Below, in pieces: positions 4,618-13,359 of a DNA stretch of 21,947 nt. The translations under genes were made by a program, and so were the position numbers. The stretch is taken from IMG/VR virus record IMGVR_UViG_3300036861_000758, positions 1 through 21,947 of that record. One strand, given 5' to 3'. The notes beneath the pieces are model-generated. The model was not told where the DNA came from. It worked only from the letters and a program-made list of their open reading frames with translations, and searched no databases. This DNA comes from a virus. How positions within the stretch are numbered: the first letter of the stretch is position 1; every line of letters begins with the position of its first letter.

Positions 4618-6722
4618 CAGTTGGCTCCTCGCAGCGACCGCAGCGTCTCGCGGAGGGCGGCCGCCTCGCCCTCGAGCGCGGTGAGCCGCTCGGTCAGGCG
4701 CGCCTCCACGCTGGTGAGCCGCTCGGCCACCTGGTACAGACCGGCCGTGTTGAGCATGGTCAGGCGCGACATGTTCACGAACGGGCGGCCGTCTCCGCCG
4801 GGACCGTCGTTGAAGCTGACCAGCCCCGCGCGCTCGAGCGCGCCGCGGTCGTACCGGCTCATGACGTGCCCGAACGCGGCGCGCAGCGGGTCGCCGGGAC
4901 GCGAGACGTGCATCGCGAGCGCCTTGCCGAGCGTCGGGTCGTCGTAGTCGTCGAAGTTGGTCCACGCGGTCCCGACGTCCTGGTGGCTGTCCCCGTCGGC
5001 GTCGAAGATGAAGCGCGTGGTGGTCCCGTTGCGGATCACGAGCAGGTTGCTGTCCGCCGCCATCGTGGCCTTCGTGGCCGTCCCGTCGTTCTCGTACGCG
5101 CTGATCACGACGACCCCGGTCGCGCCGGTAGTCTTGGTCGTGGTGCTGTTGCCGACGGCCGTGACGAGCAGCGCTATGGTGCCGGCGTTCTTGCGGAGCG
5201 CCAGGAACTCCAGGCCGCCCTCGGTAGCGTTCTGCTTCTTGAAGGACGCGTAGATGTCCGTCTCCGCGTCCGAGAGCCCGTGGGCGACGTCGCTGGACCC
5301 GAAGGCGAGAGCCTCGTCGTCCGCCGCGCCCTGCCGGACCGTGACGCCGCGGGTCATGTTCGCGTTGGTGACGGCCGCCCCCGTCCCCGCCACGAAGAGG
5401 ATGCCGCCGCTCGTGATCGTGGCCGCGAGCGTGCCGCCGGTGAAGAACAGCATGTTGTCGGTGACGTTGTCGTAGCGGACGCGCCCCGCGTCCACGTCGT
5501 CGCTGTCGCCGAAGACGATGCCGGCCGTCCCGGTCGTGTTGCCGCCGACGATGGCGAGTTCGGCCACGCTAGACCCCGCGCTGTTTCGCGAGATCAGCGC
5601 CACCGTCCCCGCGTTGAGCGTGGGCACCGTCCCGCCGACCGCGTCCACGTGCAGGGTCGTGCTGGCCAGCCCGGTCTGGCCGACGCCGATGAGGGCGCTG
5701 GTCCCGAGCGAGGACGCGCCGGCCTCCACGCGCAGCGCAAACTTATTGGTCCCGACCGTGGGCGCGCCCTTGATGTAGACAGTGGCGCTGGTGGTGGTCG
5801 TGGCCGCGTTGTCGGTGATGACCGGGATGTCGAAGTAGGCGCCGGCCATGATCGCGTGCGCGCCGGCCGATTGCTCGATGAGGGTCGGTTGGACGTAGAG
5901 CCCGTAAGCGTCCTTAGCGACGGCCGGGCTGATCGTCCCCTGAATGGTTGCCGAAAAGGCTGCGGCGCCGGCGGCCCCGGTGATCGCCCCGTCGACAATC
6001 AGCAGTCCATTGACGCTGACATTGCGCACCAACAAGTCACCGAAGTCGGAGAGGTCGCCGAGCTCAATCGAGAGGCTCGTGCCGTCCTGGACGATCGCGA
6101 CGTCGGCGGCCGTCCGTCCCCAATAGACGCCGTTCCCGGCAGCCGCGACCAGCGCCCCGTCGGTGGCGTCCACCGTCCACCGCGTCGTGCCGCCCGTGAT
6201 GAACGCCATGCTCTGCGCGACGCCCGTACCCGCGTTCAGTGTCCCCACCAGCAGCGTCGTCCCGCTCCACCCCAGCTCGCCGACTTCGTAGTTGGCCGCA
6301 TCGGTGTACGTGCGCGACACCGCGAAGCGCTGGGCGGTGGCCCCGTTGCGCTGCAAGAGATAGGCGGCGGCCTCGCGGTAGAGCAGGACGTCGAGCGTGC
6401 CGTTGATCCCGAGCTTGAGCTCGCCGCCGAGGGCACCGAGGGCGACGCGCGCGTAGGCGCCGGCCGCCGCGTTCGTCCACGACGTCCCGGCCGCGGCCGC
6501 GATCCCGACGTCGCCGGCCGCGATGCGGTAGAGGCCGGTCGTCGCCTCAGCACTGAAGGCCACGCCCGGCGCGACGTTGCTGCCGTCCGAAAACTTCGCG
6601 ACGGACGAGAACGTCTTGACCCCGGTGATGCTCTCCGTGATCGAGCCGCTCGCGTGGACGTAGGTGGTCGGCAGGTGCTCGGCGTCGCCGTGCTGCGCGG
6701 TGCCCGCGTTGCCGAGGTTCAT
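4617..6722 (-). CDS. Tail fibre-like protein
   Basis: A 701-aa product low in Cys and Trp and rich in Ala, Gly, Thr and Val, with many short beta-strand units (for example GTLNAGTGVA, GGTTRWTVDATDGA), as in trimeric beta-helical fibres. The first 60 residues (HLPTTYVHASGSITESITG, VKTFSS) resemble the attachment regions of tail fibres. The repeated pattern FIFDADGD then FDDYDD near residues 570-595 is one I recall from fibre-type proteins of uncultured phages. The last 40 residues form a heptad-rich coiled coil (VEARLTERLTALEGEAAAL), fitting a trimerisation or intramolecular-chaperone end. A ribosome binding sequence (TGAGGAAG) precedes the start. It probably recognises the host surface. Role inferred from composition and place after the hub-like gene. 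Confidence 0.75.
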   Translation of the reverse strand: MNLGNAGTAQHGDAEHLPTTYVHASGSITESITGVKTFSSVAKFSDGSNVAPGVAFSAEATTGLYRIAAGDVGIAAAAGTSWTNAAAGAYARVALGALGGELKLGINGTLDVLLYREAAAYLLQRNGATAQRFAVSRTYTDAANYEVGELGWSGTTLLVGTLNAGTGVAQSMAFITGGTTRWTVDATDGALVAAAGNGVYWGRTAADVAIVQDGTSLSIELGDLSDFGDLLVRNVSVNGLLIVDGAITGAAGAAAFSATIQGTISPAVAKDAYGLYVQPTLIEQSAGAHAIMAGAYFDIPVITDNAATTTTSATVYIKGAPTVGTNKFALRVEAGASSLGTSALIGVGQTGLASTTLHVDAVGGTVPTLNAGTVALISRNSAGSSVAELAIVGGNTTGTAGIVFGDSDDVDAGRVRYDNVTDNMLFFTGGTLAATITSGGILFVAGTGAAVTNANMTRGVTVRQGAADDEALAFGSSDVAHGLSDAETDIYASFKKQNATEGGLEFLALRKNAGTIALLVTAVGNSTTTKTTGATGVVVISAYENDGTATKATMAADSNLLVIRNGTTTRFIFDADGDSHQDVGTAWTNFDDYDDPTLGKALAMHVSRPGDPLRAAFGHVMSRYDRGALERAGLVSFNDGPGGDGRPFVNMSRLTMLNTAGLYQVAERLTSVEARLTERLTALEGEAAALRETLRSLRGAN

Positions 6723-6732
6723 CGGCGCTTCC

Positions 6733-9177
6733 TCATGGATTCGCCTCGATCCCCTCGAGCTCGATGCGGGCCGGGTTGTCGTCGGCCAGGCGATAGATCT
6801 TCTTGTGGACGCGGAACACCACGCCCGCGTGCGCCAGGAGCACCGGATGGTTGGGGACGTCGACCACGTCGAACTTCTCCAGCGCCAGCGCGTTCCAGAA
6901 CGCCACGCCGCGGATCCGCCAGCGCTGCCGGCTCCAGTGCTTCAGCCAGAAGTTCGCGACGGTCGAGGCCGTCCCCGCGTGCCGGATGAAGTCCAGCTCG
7001 AGCTTCTTCTCGCGCGCCTTCGGACCGAGGTCGCCGTAGGTGCGGACGACGGTGTAGGCCTCCTCGCCCTCCGTGTTCCAGGCGCGCGCAAAGAACACCC
7101 GGAGCCGCGTCCACGTCTCCGTGCGCGGCGTGCGGCTCACCACGACCGGCTCGCCGTCCCACCACTTGGTGCCGTAGTCCAGCGTCCAGATGGCCGGCCC
7201 CACGCTGGAGGCGGCCGCCGTGAAGCCGCCCGTCGCCAGCTGGAGGGCCACCAGCGGCGCCACCGACGTCGGCCGGAACTCCGTGGCGTAGAACGTCGTG
7301 GCGGTCCCGAAGCGCAGGCGCGGGTACTCCCAGCGCCCGCTCTCCAGGTGCAGCGCGCACGCGGCCTGCTCGCCGAACTTGCGCCGCAACGCCGCGAACG
7401 ATCGCTCCCGCAGGAGGAAGTCCCAGCGGTAGCCGGCCGCCTTCAGCGCCGCCCGCGTGGTCGCGAAGCTGGAGCCGATGTCGGCCGTCGTGCTGTGCGG
7501 GTAGATGACGAGGGCGGCGAGCTTGGTGACGTCGGCGGGATTGGTCAGCAGCTGGTTCGGCGTGCCGCTGATCGTGCCCGCCGCGTCGTCCTTGATGCCC
7601 TCGACGTCGCAGGTGACGTCGCCGCCGATGACGATGTCGGCGGTGGAGTTGCCGGTGAGGCCGATCGAGCCCGAGCGGGACGCGGAGCCAGTCTTGTTGA
7701 TCTGGACCGCCACCTCGACGTCGGCGGTGTACGAGTTGAGCGTGACGCTGAGCCTGTCAGGGCCACTGCCGACGCCGGTCGGCACCTTCGCGGACACGAA
7801 TACCGTCTCATCGCCGTAGCGGGTCCCCGTCCCGTACGTGAACGAGAAGGAGCCGTTGAAGCCCCCGTCGGCGAGCCGATGGCGCACGCCGCCCACGGAA
7901 ATATCGACGAACTCCGACCGGCCGATCGACACGAAGCCCGAGACCGTCCGCACGACGTCCCGGATGCCGGCCGGGGCGGCCGGAAGGGTCGCCGTCAGGG
8001 ACACGCTGAGAGGGCCGGTGCCCGTCGAATCGTTCGAACGCGGTAGGTTCGTCGCGACGCGCTTGACCTGAGTGACGGACGGCGATGACACCGCGATGTT
8101 GTCGCCCACGGTGAGCCCGTCGTCGATCTTGAGCGCGACCTGTCGCTTGAGGATCGGCAGCGCCGGGAAGTTGATGATCGTGTAGCGCTTGCCCGAGCGC
8201 GGCGGGAACTCCTCGTCGTAGTCGATGGTCGCCTGCGGCTGGAGCGCGCCGTGGACCATGATCTTCTTCACGAGCTTGTTGCGGTGCTTCGAGCCGCCGG
8301 CGCCGTTGTCGCCGAGGTTCATGCCGACGGCGTAGCGGTACGCCTTGGGGCCGCTCCGGATCTCCGCGACCTCGGCGCCGGCGGCGTGGGGGGCGGCGAG
8401 GCCGGCGTTGGCGGCCGTCCCCAGGTATCCGCGCTTGACGACGGTGACGCGCCCTTCGTTGTCCAGGGTCGTCACGCGGTCGCGGTACTGGATCTTCTCC
8501 TCGTCGACCTGGAGGATCCCCGACGCCGGGAACTTCGTGACGTCTGACAGGCGCAGCTGCGCGCCCACCCCCGGCGCGGTGGCCGTGATCGCCACCACCA
8601 GCGACGTCCGCCCGCCCGCCACGATCGGCAGCGCCAGCACGTTGGGGACCTGGCCGATGATGACGGGCACGACCTTGCCGTTGACGTCCGGATCGGCCAG
8701 CGGCATGGAATCGGTGGTGATGGTCTCGAGGGCCGACTTGTCCTCGATGAGGAGGTCCTTGCTCGACATCCGGAGCGTGAGGCGCTCGGCGGTGATGTCC
8801 AGCGCCTCTTCGATGAAGAACTCCCCGAGCGGCACCTCGTCGAGGTCGCCGAGCCCCTCGTCGCGCTGGCGGACGGTCACCCGGGCCTCCGCGAACTCAT
8901 AGGCGCCGCTCGTGTTCTGCAACGACCGCATGAGCGCGGGCAGGGACGACTTGTCGCCCACGGGCCGCGTGTTCGTCAGCACGATGTCGACCGTGGCCGG
9001 CTCGCCGTCGACGTCGACGGTGTTCACCGCCTCCACCAGGTTGCCCCAGCCGATGATGAGGTCCGAGAGCTCGATCGTCAGCGCGGACGGCACGGTCAGG
9101 TAGAGGTGCACGCGGTACCGCTTCCACGCCCACGTGGCCAGCGTCCGGTCGAGGGCGGGCTGGGTGAGCGCCTTCAC
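6733..9177 (-). CDS. Tail tip or baseplate hub-like protein
   Basis: An 814-aa product starts at GTG 9177 in a GTGA overlap with the gene before it. The N-terminal 200 residues (YLTVPSALTIELSDLI, then VDIVLTNTRPVG) look like a hub domain reading out a ring-forming beta fold. Around residues 200-285 is an inserted strand-rich domain with LRLSDVTKFPASGILQVDEE and then TVVKRGYLGT, a pattern common in phage tail tip proteins. The C-terminal part (FDVVDVPNHPVLLAHAG, VFRVHKKIYRL) resembles the end domain of phage tail tip proteins near the central hub. It is encoded after tape measure and distal-tail-like genes, the expected place for a central tail-tip protein. No lysozyme or peptidase motif seen. 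Confidence 0.7.
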   Translation of the reverse strand: MKALTQPALDRTLATWAWKRYRVHLYLTVPSALTIELSDLIIGWGNLVEAVNTVDVDGEPATVDIVLTNTRPVGDKSSLPALMRSLQNTSGAYEFAEARVTVRQRDEGLGDLDEVPLGEFFIEEALDITAERLTLRMSSKDLLIEDKSALETITTDSMPLADPDVNGKVVPVIIGQVPNVLALPIVAGGRTSLVVAITATAPGVGAQLRLSDVTKFPASGILQVDEEKIQYRDRVTTLDNEGRVTVVKRGYLGTAANAGLAAPHAAGAEVAEIRSGPKAYRYAVGMNLGDNGAGGSKHRNKLVKKIMVHGALQPQATIDYDEEFPPRSGKRYTIINFPALPILKRQVALKIDDGLTVGDNIAVSSPSVTQVKRVATNLPRSNDSTGTGPLSVSLTATLPAAPAGIRDVVRTVSGFVSIGRSEFVDISVGGVRHRLADGGFNGSFSFTYGTGTRYGDETVFVSAKVPTGVGSGPDRLSVTLNSYTADVEVAVQINKTGSASRSGSIGLTGNSTADIVIGGDVTCDVEGIKDDAAGTISGTPNQLLTNPADVTKLAALVIYPHSTTADIGSSFATTRAALKAAGYRWDFLLRERSFAALRRKFGEQAACALHLESGRWEYPRLRFGTATTFYATEFRPTSVAPLVALQLATGGFTAAASSVGPAIWTLDYGTKWWDGEPVVVSRTPRTETWTRLRVFFARAWNTEGEEAYTVVRTYGDLGPKAREKKLELDFIRHAGTASTVANFWLKHWSRQRWRIRGVAFWNALALEKFDVVDVPNHPVLLAHAGVVFRVHKKIYRLADDNPARIELEGIEANP

Positions 9178-9905
9178 GGAGCGTCCTCGAAATGCAGCGC
9201 GAGCTCGTACTTGTCGTTACCGACCGGCACCGGATCCAACCGCTCGTCGAGCCACGACATCCAGCGCACGCCGCCGGCGGACGGGAACACCAGCACGTTT
9301 TTCGCGCCCTGGAAGCAATCGTCGAAGGCCGTCTCGATCTGCGTGAGGCCGTCGGCGGGTAGCGCCGTCCATTCCGGATTCAGGGCGCGCCGCTTGTCGC
9401 CGAGTCGGATGGCGAAGGGCACCCCGGTGCGCGTGCGATCGCGATGGACGTTGCCGATCGTGGCGAGTCCGGAACTGCGCAGCACCGGGTTGAGCGCCAC
9501 GGCGCGCACGCTGCCCAGCAGGAGCTCGCCGATCTCCGGCGCCACCGCCGGCGTCAGGATGCGCGTGCGCCAGTAGCGGTGCTGGAACTGAGCCCACGCG
9601 ATGTAGAGGTCGCCGCTGGTGCCGGCCACCACGAAGCGCGTGATCAGCGTCGCCGCCGGCGAACTGTCGCCGCGATAGACCTCCACCGTGGCGCCGGCGA
9701 GGTTGTGGTTGATGAGGCCGAGGGCGCTGGCTTTGACCTTGATGCCGCCGTCCAGGTCGATGTTCTGCGTGGCGGTGCTGGTCGCCTTCCACCGATCGCC
9801 CCGGTTGCGATCGTAGAGCCGCTCCTTGCCGAAGCCGGCGGCGGCGGACGTCACCGTCACCGTTCCGCTCTCCAGCCGGTTCTCGGCCAGCACGCGGAAG
9901 CTCAT
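9174..9905 (-). CDS. Distal tail (Dit)-like protein
   Basis: A 243-aa product starts MSFRVLAENRL. Residues about 27-75 (LYDRNRGDRWKA, then ALGLINHNLAGATVEVYRG) form a jelly-roll or discoidin-like beta domain typical of phage proteins that ring the tail tip. A conserved-looking Trp/Tyr-rich stretch (AWAQFQHRYWRTRIL) follows, and the C-terminus is a second strand-rich part (LVFPSAGGVRWMSWLD). It sits between the tape measure region and the hub-like gene and overlaps both neighbours (ATGA at the start, GTGA at the end). A distal-tail or tail-tip connector role is inferred from fold-like pattern and position. Confidence 0.6.
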   Translation of the reverse strand: MSFRVLAENRLESGTVTVTSAAAGFGKERLYDRNRGDRWKATSTATQNIDLDGGIKVKASALGLINHNLAGATVEVYRGDSSPAATLITRFVVAGTSGDLYIAWAQFQHRYWRTRILTPAVAPEIGELLLGSVRAVALNPVLRSSGLATIGNVHRDRTRTGVPFAIRLGDKRRALNPEWTALPADGLTQIETAFDDCFQGAKNVLVFPSAGGVRWMSWLDERLDPVPVGNDKYELALHFEDAP

Positions 9906-10117
9906 CGCGTCTTCTTCGCGAGCTGCCGCAGGTGCTCGGTCGTCTTCGGCAGCGCCTTGCGCCGGAAGCCCTCGTCGAGAACCTCGTCGAGGGTGGCGGC
10001 GCCGGCGGCGGCGTTGGCCCCGCGGACGCCGACCTGCGCGGCCGCGAGGGCGCGGAAACTGTCGGCCGCCTCGCGCACGGCCTTGGCGAGTCGCCGCGTC
10101 CCGTCGAGCGCGCCCAC
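9902..10117 (-). CDS. Small tail-region protein, 71 aa
   Basis: The GTG at 10117 overlaps the tape measure stop by one base (TAGTG), and the gene ends in an ATGA overlap with the distal-tail-like gene. The product is helical and basic (GTRRLAKAVREAADSFRALA), with a Lys/Arg-rich end (LRQLAKKTR). No family recognised. Its place directly after the tape measure gene suggests a tail-completion or tape-measure-associated role, but nothing in the sequence proves it. Confidence 0.6.
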   Translation of the reverse strand: MGALDGTRRLAKAVREAADSFRALAAAQVGVRGANAAAGAATLDEVLDEGFRRKALPKTTEHLRQLAKKTR

Positions 10118-11721
10118 TATTGACTCACCAGGCGGTTGTATGTGGCGAGCTGCTGGTTGACGGCGTAGATGTCCCACGCCAGGTCGGCGAACTGATCGCC
10201 TAGCTTGGCCACCTCGGGAGCGGCCGCGTTCACACCGGCCGGGACGTCAACGGTCAGCCGTTGCTTGATGTCGTCGAGCTGCTGCTTCAGGGACTCGACG
10301 GTGTCGACGTTCGCCTTCACCCACTCCCGCGCCGAGCGCATGCCGTCGACGAACACGGTGACGTCGATGCTGTCGAGCGCCTTGTTGAGCTCGCCGACCA
10401 GCGACGGCATCCCCTTGACGTCGGTCTTGATGCCCTCCAGCGTTTTGCGGAAGGCGTCGCGGGCCTTCTCCTGCTCGCGCATCGCCTCGCCGGGCGTCAG
10501 CCGACCCGAGCGCTCGAGGTCGGCGATATCGCGCAACCACTTCTCCAGATCCTCGCGCGCCTTGGCGAAGCGCGCGAAGCCCTGGGTCGCGGAGTCCGTC
10601 ACACCGAGCCCCGTCGCGCCCTGCCCCATCTGCTTGTCGAATTGCTTGCGCGCGTTCAGGCGCGTTTGGAGCTGCCCGATGAGGACCTGCGTCGCCTGGA
10701 TCCACGTCTGGGCCTCACGCTGCATCGCCTCCGTCGCCAGCTTGGCCGCCTCGGCCGCCTGGGCCTCTTCGATTTGGCGGATGGTCTTGGCCGATTTCTG
10801 GGCCTCCTCGGCGCGGGCGTTTTCGTAGAGCTGCGCGCTCTGCATCAGCGCCTCGTCGCGGCGACGGCCGGAGTCGATCGTGTCGCGGATGTCCTGGTCG
10901 CGGGCGGCGCGCTCGCGCTCGCGCAGCCGCAGCCGCTCCTCGAGCGCGCGCCGCTCGGCGCCGATCTCGTCGTCCACACCCCGCAGGATCGCCTCCGTGA
11001 GCGACGCGCGACTGGCGGTCAGCTTCTCGGTGAGGTCCTCCGAGAGCTTCGTCTCGGCCGCGCGCAGCGCCTGGAGCTTCTTCAGCTCCTCGTCGTCGCG
11101 GGCGTCGCGCAGGGCGCGGAGCTTGAGGAGCTTGATCTCCTCGATATCGATTTCCGCCTTGGCCTTGTCCCGGGCGGCACCAATCCACTTGTCGATCGAC
11201 TTCTTTTGGTTGGCCAGCTCCTCCTCGAGGGCGCCCGCCTGGTCACCGCGCAGCGTCGCCAGCTCCTTCGTGAGCCCTGACAGTACCGCGGCGCGTTTCT
11301 CGTCCTCATCCACGACCTGTTTCTGCGAGGCCGCCACCTTCTGCAGCCACTCCGTCTCCGACCCGAGCTCGTCGATGTACTCCTTGAGCTTCATCGTGAG
11401 CGCGGCCACGGCGGCGGTGCCGGCGATGATGAGCCCGACCTGGCCGAAGGCCGCGAGCGCGGGGCCGGCGCTCTGCGCCATCGTGATCAGTCCCCGGATG
11501 GCCGCGTGGGCGCCGCCCGCCGCGGGCACGATCTCTTCCAGGCCGCGGACGATCGTCCGCGTCGTGAACCGCTCGAGCCCGCTCGACTCGCTGAGCGACC
11601 GCATGGACGCTTGCGCGCGCGACGCGAACTGATCGACGGCGGCCTCGGACCGCGTCAGCTCGCGGCGCAGGCCCTCGGAGGTGGCGCTTAATTCAAAGAC
11701 CGCCGTGCCGACGGTCGCCAT
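10117..11721 (-). CDS. Tape measure protein
   Basis: A 534-aa product of the kind that fixes tail length. The N-terminus (TAVFELSATSEGLRRELT) is typical of tape measure proteins. A hydrophobic region at about residues 78-110 (GQVGLIIAGTAAVAALTM) could insert in membrane during DNA entry. From about 110 to 400 the protein is almost all charged helix rich in Glu, Arg, Lys and Ala, as in long coiled coils. The C-terminus returns to helix with VFVDGMRSAREW. With the usual ratio of about 0.15-0.17 nm per residue in lambda-like phages, the tail would be around 80-90 nm. It follows the tail assembly chaperone genes by four bases. Confidence 0.85.
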   Translation of the reverse strand: MATVGTAVFELSATSEGLRRELTRSEAAVDQFASRAQASMRSLSESSGLERFTTRTIVRGLEEIVPAAGGAHAAIRGLITMAQSAGPALAAFGQVGLIIAGTAAVAALTMKLKEYIDELGSETEWLQKVAASQKQVVDEDEKRAAVLSGLTKELATLRGDQAGALEEELANQKKSIDKWIGAARDKAKAEIDIEEIKLLKLRALRDARDDEELKKLQALRAAETKLSEDLTEKLTASRASLTEAILRGVDDEIGAERRALEERLRLRERERAARDQDIRDTIDSGRRRDEALMQSAQLYENARAEEAQKSAKTIRQIEEAQAAEAAKLATEAMQREAQTWIQATQVLIGQLQTRLNARKQFDKQMGQGATGLGVTDSATQGFARFAKAREDLEKWLRDIADLERSGRLTPGEAMREQEKARDAFRKTLEGIKTDVKGMPSLVGELNKALDSIDVTVFVDGMRSAREWVKANVDTVESLKQQLDDIKQRLTVDVPAGVNAAAPEVAKLGDQFADLAWDIYAVNQQLATYNRLVSQ

Positions 11722-11725
11722 CGCG

Positions 11726-12372
11726 TCACCCCTCCTGGGCTGGTGCCTGCTCGCCGGCGTCGTCGCCGAACGCCCCCTGCATCAGCTCCACCCACTCGAG
11801 CTGCTGTTGCCAGGTCTTCCGGCCACCCGGCGGCGTCCCGTTCGCGGCCGCCCGCGCCCGCGCCGCCTCTTCGGCCTCGAGCTGGAAGTACGCCATCCAC
11901 TCCGTCAGCTCGAGGCTGGAGATCCTGGCGAGCAGCTCGGCGACGGTTAGGCCGAGGCGCTCGGCGAGGTGGAAGTAGAACCACCGCGCCGGGCGCTCTC
12001 GGAGTTTCCCGCGAGCTCCTCCACGTCCTGCGCACTGAGCCCGCACGCGCGCTGGGCGGCGGTGAAGAGCCGCTCGAGGGCGGCCGCGCTCTTCTGGCCG
12101 AGCGCCTCGACGTCGTCCGGGGCGAACACGCGCGCGCCCGCCTCGTCGACGACGCAGAGCGCGACCAGGCGCGCGCGGAGGTTGCCGAAATTCTCGCGGC
12201 GATCCTTGCCGCGGCCGACGTAGCACGACTCCTCGAACGCGTCGCGCTCCGTGCCGGTCAGCCCGCGCACCGTGAGGACCGCGTCCCACTCGGGGACGGG
12301 CACGTCCACGGTGGGCAGGTCGGGCAGCGCCAGCACGCCGCGGATCGCGTCTCTCGTGGTCAGCTTGTTCAT
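11726..12372 (-). CDS. Tail assembly chaperone, long frameshift product (gpGT-like)
   Basis: This is the -1 frameshift product of the tail chaperone region. The ribosome reads from ATG 12372, slips back one base at GGGAAAC (12010-12004) and continues in the second frame to the stop at 11726, giving about 215 residues: 123 from the first frame and 92 from the second. The second-frame part starts LRERPARWFYFHLAERLG and contains an acidic helix (MAYFQLEAEEAARA) and QQQLEWVELM. In lambda the equivalent gpGT binds tail tube subunits and tape measure during assembly, and its ratio to gpG matters. Because the second frame alone has no good start at this place, a joined product is the simplest reading. 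The model is strong by motif, order and overlap, but not demonstrated. Confidence 0.8.
11947..12372 (-). CDS. Tail assembly chaperone, short product (gpG-like)
   Basis: A 141-aa product starts MNKLTTRDAIRGVLALPD and is made when ribosomes do not shift frame. The N-terminal part (VPVPEWDAVLTVRGLTGTER, DAFEES) is typical of phage tail assembly chaperones, which often contain a WDA or similar region and an RGLT-type turn. The last 18 residues after the slip site are a low-complexity Ser/Thr/Ala tail (GGSTSTSPSASA), as expected for a short normal-frame end. It lies between virion tail proteins and the tape measure gene, the usual place. Confidence 0.8.
   Translation of the reverse strand: MNKLTTRDAIRGVLALPDLPTVDVPVPEWDAVLTVRGLTGTERDAFEESCYVGRGKDRRENFGNLRARLVALCVVDEAGARVFAPDDVEALGQKSAAALERLFTAAQRACGLSAQDVEELAGNSESARRGGSTSTSPSASA
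12004..12010 (-). promoter_or_regulatory. Programmed -1 ribosomal frameshift site GGGAAAC
   Basis: On the minus strand positions 12010-12004 read GGGAAAC, an X XXY YYZ heptamer. In the zero frame the codons are GGA (12009-12007) and AAC (12006-12004), exactly the arrangement needed for tandem slippage. The -1 frame is open from this point to the stop at 11726. A GC-rich stretch with short self-complementary parts (GCGCCCGGCGC) follows a few bases downstream, but no clear pseudoknot can be assigned by eye. Confidence 0.85.
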
Positions 12373-12383
12373 CGTCGCCCCCC

Positions 12384-12890
12384 TTAGACCGTCGTCCCGA
12401 TGATGACGATGTCGTAGGTGACCGACGTTCCGCCGCCCCCGTTCGCGACCTTGAGCAGATCGGCGGTGGCCGCGGTGATGCCGTAGGCGACGACATCCGG
12501 CGCCACCAGGATCAGGAGGCCACCCGGCCGCACCTTGACCTTGTCGGTCGGATCGCCGAACGGTGTCACGAGTGCATTCGCCGCGGCGCCACCGACCACG
12601 ACGTCGTTGACGTTCGCGGGATCGGCGTAGATGAGCAGCACCTTCATCCGGGCCAGCGTGATCACGTCGCCGAAGGCATCCGTGAGCCCGCCGGCCAGGT
12701 CGTGCTCCTCGGAGTCGCTGGCGACGAGCGTGCGGCGGTCGTGGAAGATCTTGTCCGCCTCGTCGGCATCGGTCCCGTTCGCGAGCCGGATCTCCTTCAC
12801 GAAGCGGAGGACCGACTCCGGGATGTTGAGGTCGAGCGCCTTCGTCAGCGTCGCGCCCAGCGTGAGCAGAATCTCGGTGTCGAGCGGCAT
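12384..12890 (-). CDS. Tail-region virion protein of unknown role, 168 aa
   Basis: The ATG at 12890 follows an AGGGAGG ribosome binding sequence. The N-terminal third is helical (LTLGATLTKALDLN, ESVLRFVKEIRLAN). The middle contains acidic and Asp-rich regions (NGTDADEADKIFHDRR). The end is strand-like (GGGTSVTYDIVIIGTTV). The product appears soluble and structural. It is located between the tail tube gene and the chaperone pair, a place where some siphoviruses carry a tail tube-associated protein. I recall similar phage proteins but not a defined function. Confidence 0.6.
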   Translation of the reverse strand: MPLDTEILLTLGATLTKALDLNIPESVLRFVKEIRLANGTDADEADKIFHDRRTLVASDSEEHDLAGGLTDAFGDVITLARMKVLLIYADPANVNDVVVGGAAANALVTPFGDPTDKVKVRPGGLLILVAPDVVAYGITAATADLLKVANGGGGTSVTYDIVIIGTTV

Positions 12891-12905
12891 GGGGGGTTCC
12901 TCCCT

Positions 12906-13334
12906 TTACGCGAGCGTCACGACGCCCGAAATCTTCAGGGTGACGGAGGCCATCAGCCGGTCGTTCACCGGCGCCGACGGCTTGAACTTCATGACGAGGG
13001 CGGAGAACTTCCAGGTCTTCGCGGGCGTGCTGGGGAACACGAGCTGGAGGTTCCGCAGCGTACGGTTCTTGAAGTCCTGCAGAAGGCCGGCCACGGCGTT
13101 GTGCGAAGCGCTCCCCGGCAGGAAGTTCAGGTCGAAGGTCACCTCGCCCCCGCGCAGCAGGAGGCCGACATGCTCGTCCCAGCCGCCGGACTCCTGATGG
13201 GTGACGTCCGCGGTGTCGAGGCTCATATCGGGGCCGTCGATGTCGAGGACCTCGGCGATCGCGGTGAACACCTCCGTGGCCGCGCCGTTGCCGCGCTTGA
13301 GGAGGGTCCCGTACCCGTGGATGGCTTCCGTCAT
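12906..13334 (-). CDS. Major tail tube protein (gpV-type)
   Basis: A 142-aa product starts MTEAIHGYGTLLKRGNG and has the pattern of siphovirus tail tube subunits: an early VFTAIAEVLDIDGP, an LDTADVTHQESGG turn, the strand region GGEVTFDLNFLPGS, then LVFPSTPAKTWKFSALVMKF and a C-terminal SVTLKISGVVTLA. These beta-rich units stack as hexameric rings to form the tail tube. An AGGAGG sequence lies nine bases before the start. Its place between the Z-like protein and the chaperone genes follows the lambda order. No sheath protein follows, which supports a non-contractile tail. Confidence 0.85.
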   Translation of the reverse strand: MTEAIHGYGTLLKRGNGAATEVFTAIAEVLDIDGPDMSLDTADVTHQESGGWDEHVGLLLRGGEVTFDLNFLPGSASHNAVAGLLQDFKNRTLRNLQLVFPSTPAKTWKFSALVMKFKPSAPVNDRLMASVTLKISGVVTLA

Positions 13335-13359
13335 CGCTGGTGTCCTCCTGGCTCGGCGG

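Noticed and set aside
4536-6989. Plus-strand open frame of 817 codons opposite the fibre and hub genes
   Set aside because: Composition is extreme in Arg, Gly and Val with no domain pattern, and it is the mirror of two supported minus-strand genes. Long antisense frames are usual at this GC content.
6664-8046. Plus-strand open frame of 460 codons opposite the hub gene
   Set aside because: Arg/Ala/Val-rich shadow with no motif; the minus-strand frame shows structured tail protein patterns.
10117-11721. Gene transfer agent instead of a phage
   Set aside because: A short tape measure and compact cluster could hint at a transfer agent, but the gpE/gpD-type head, homing endonuclease-like genes and lysis-type small genes fit a phage better.
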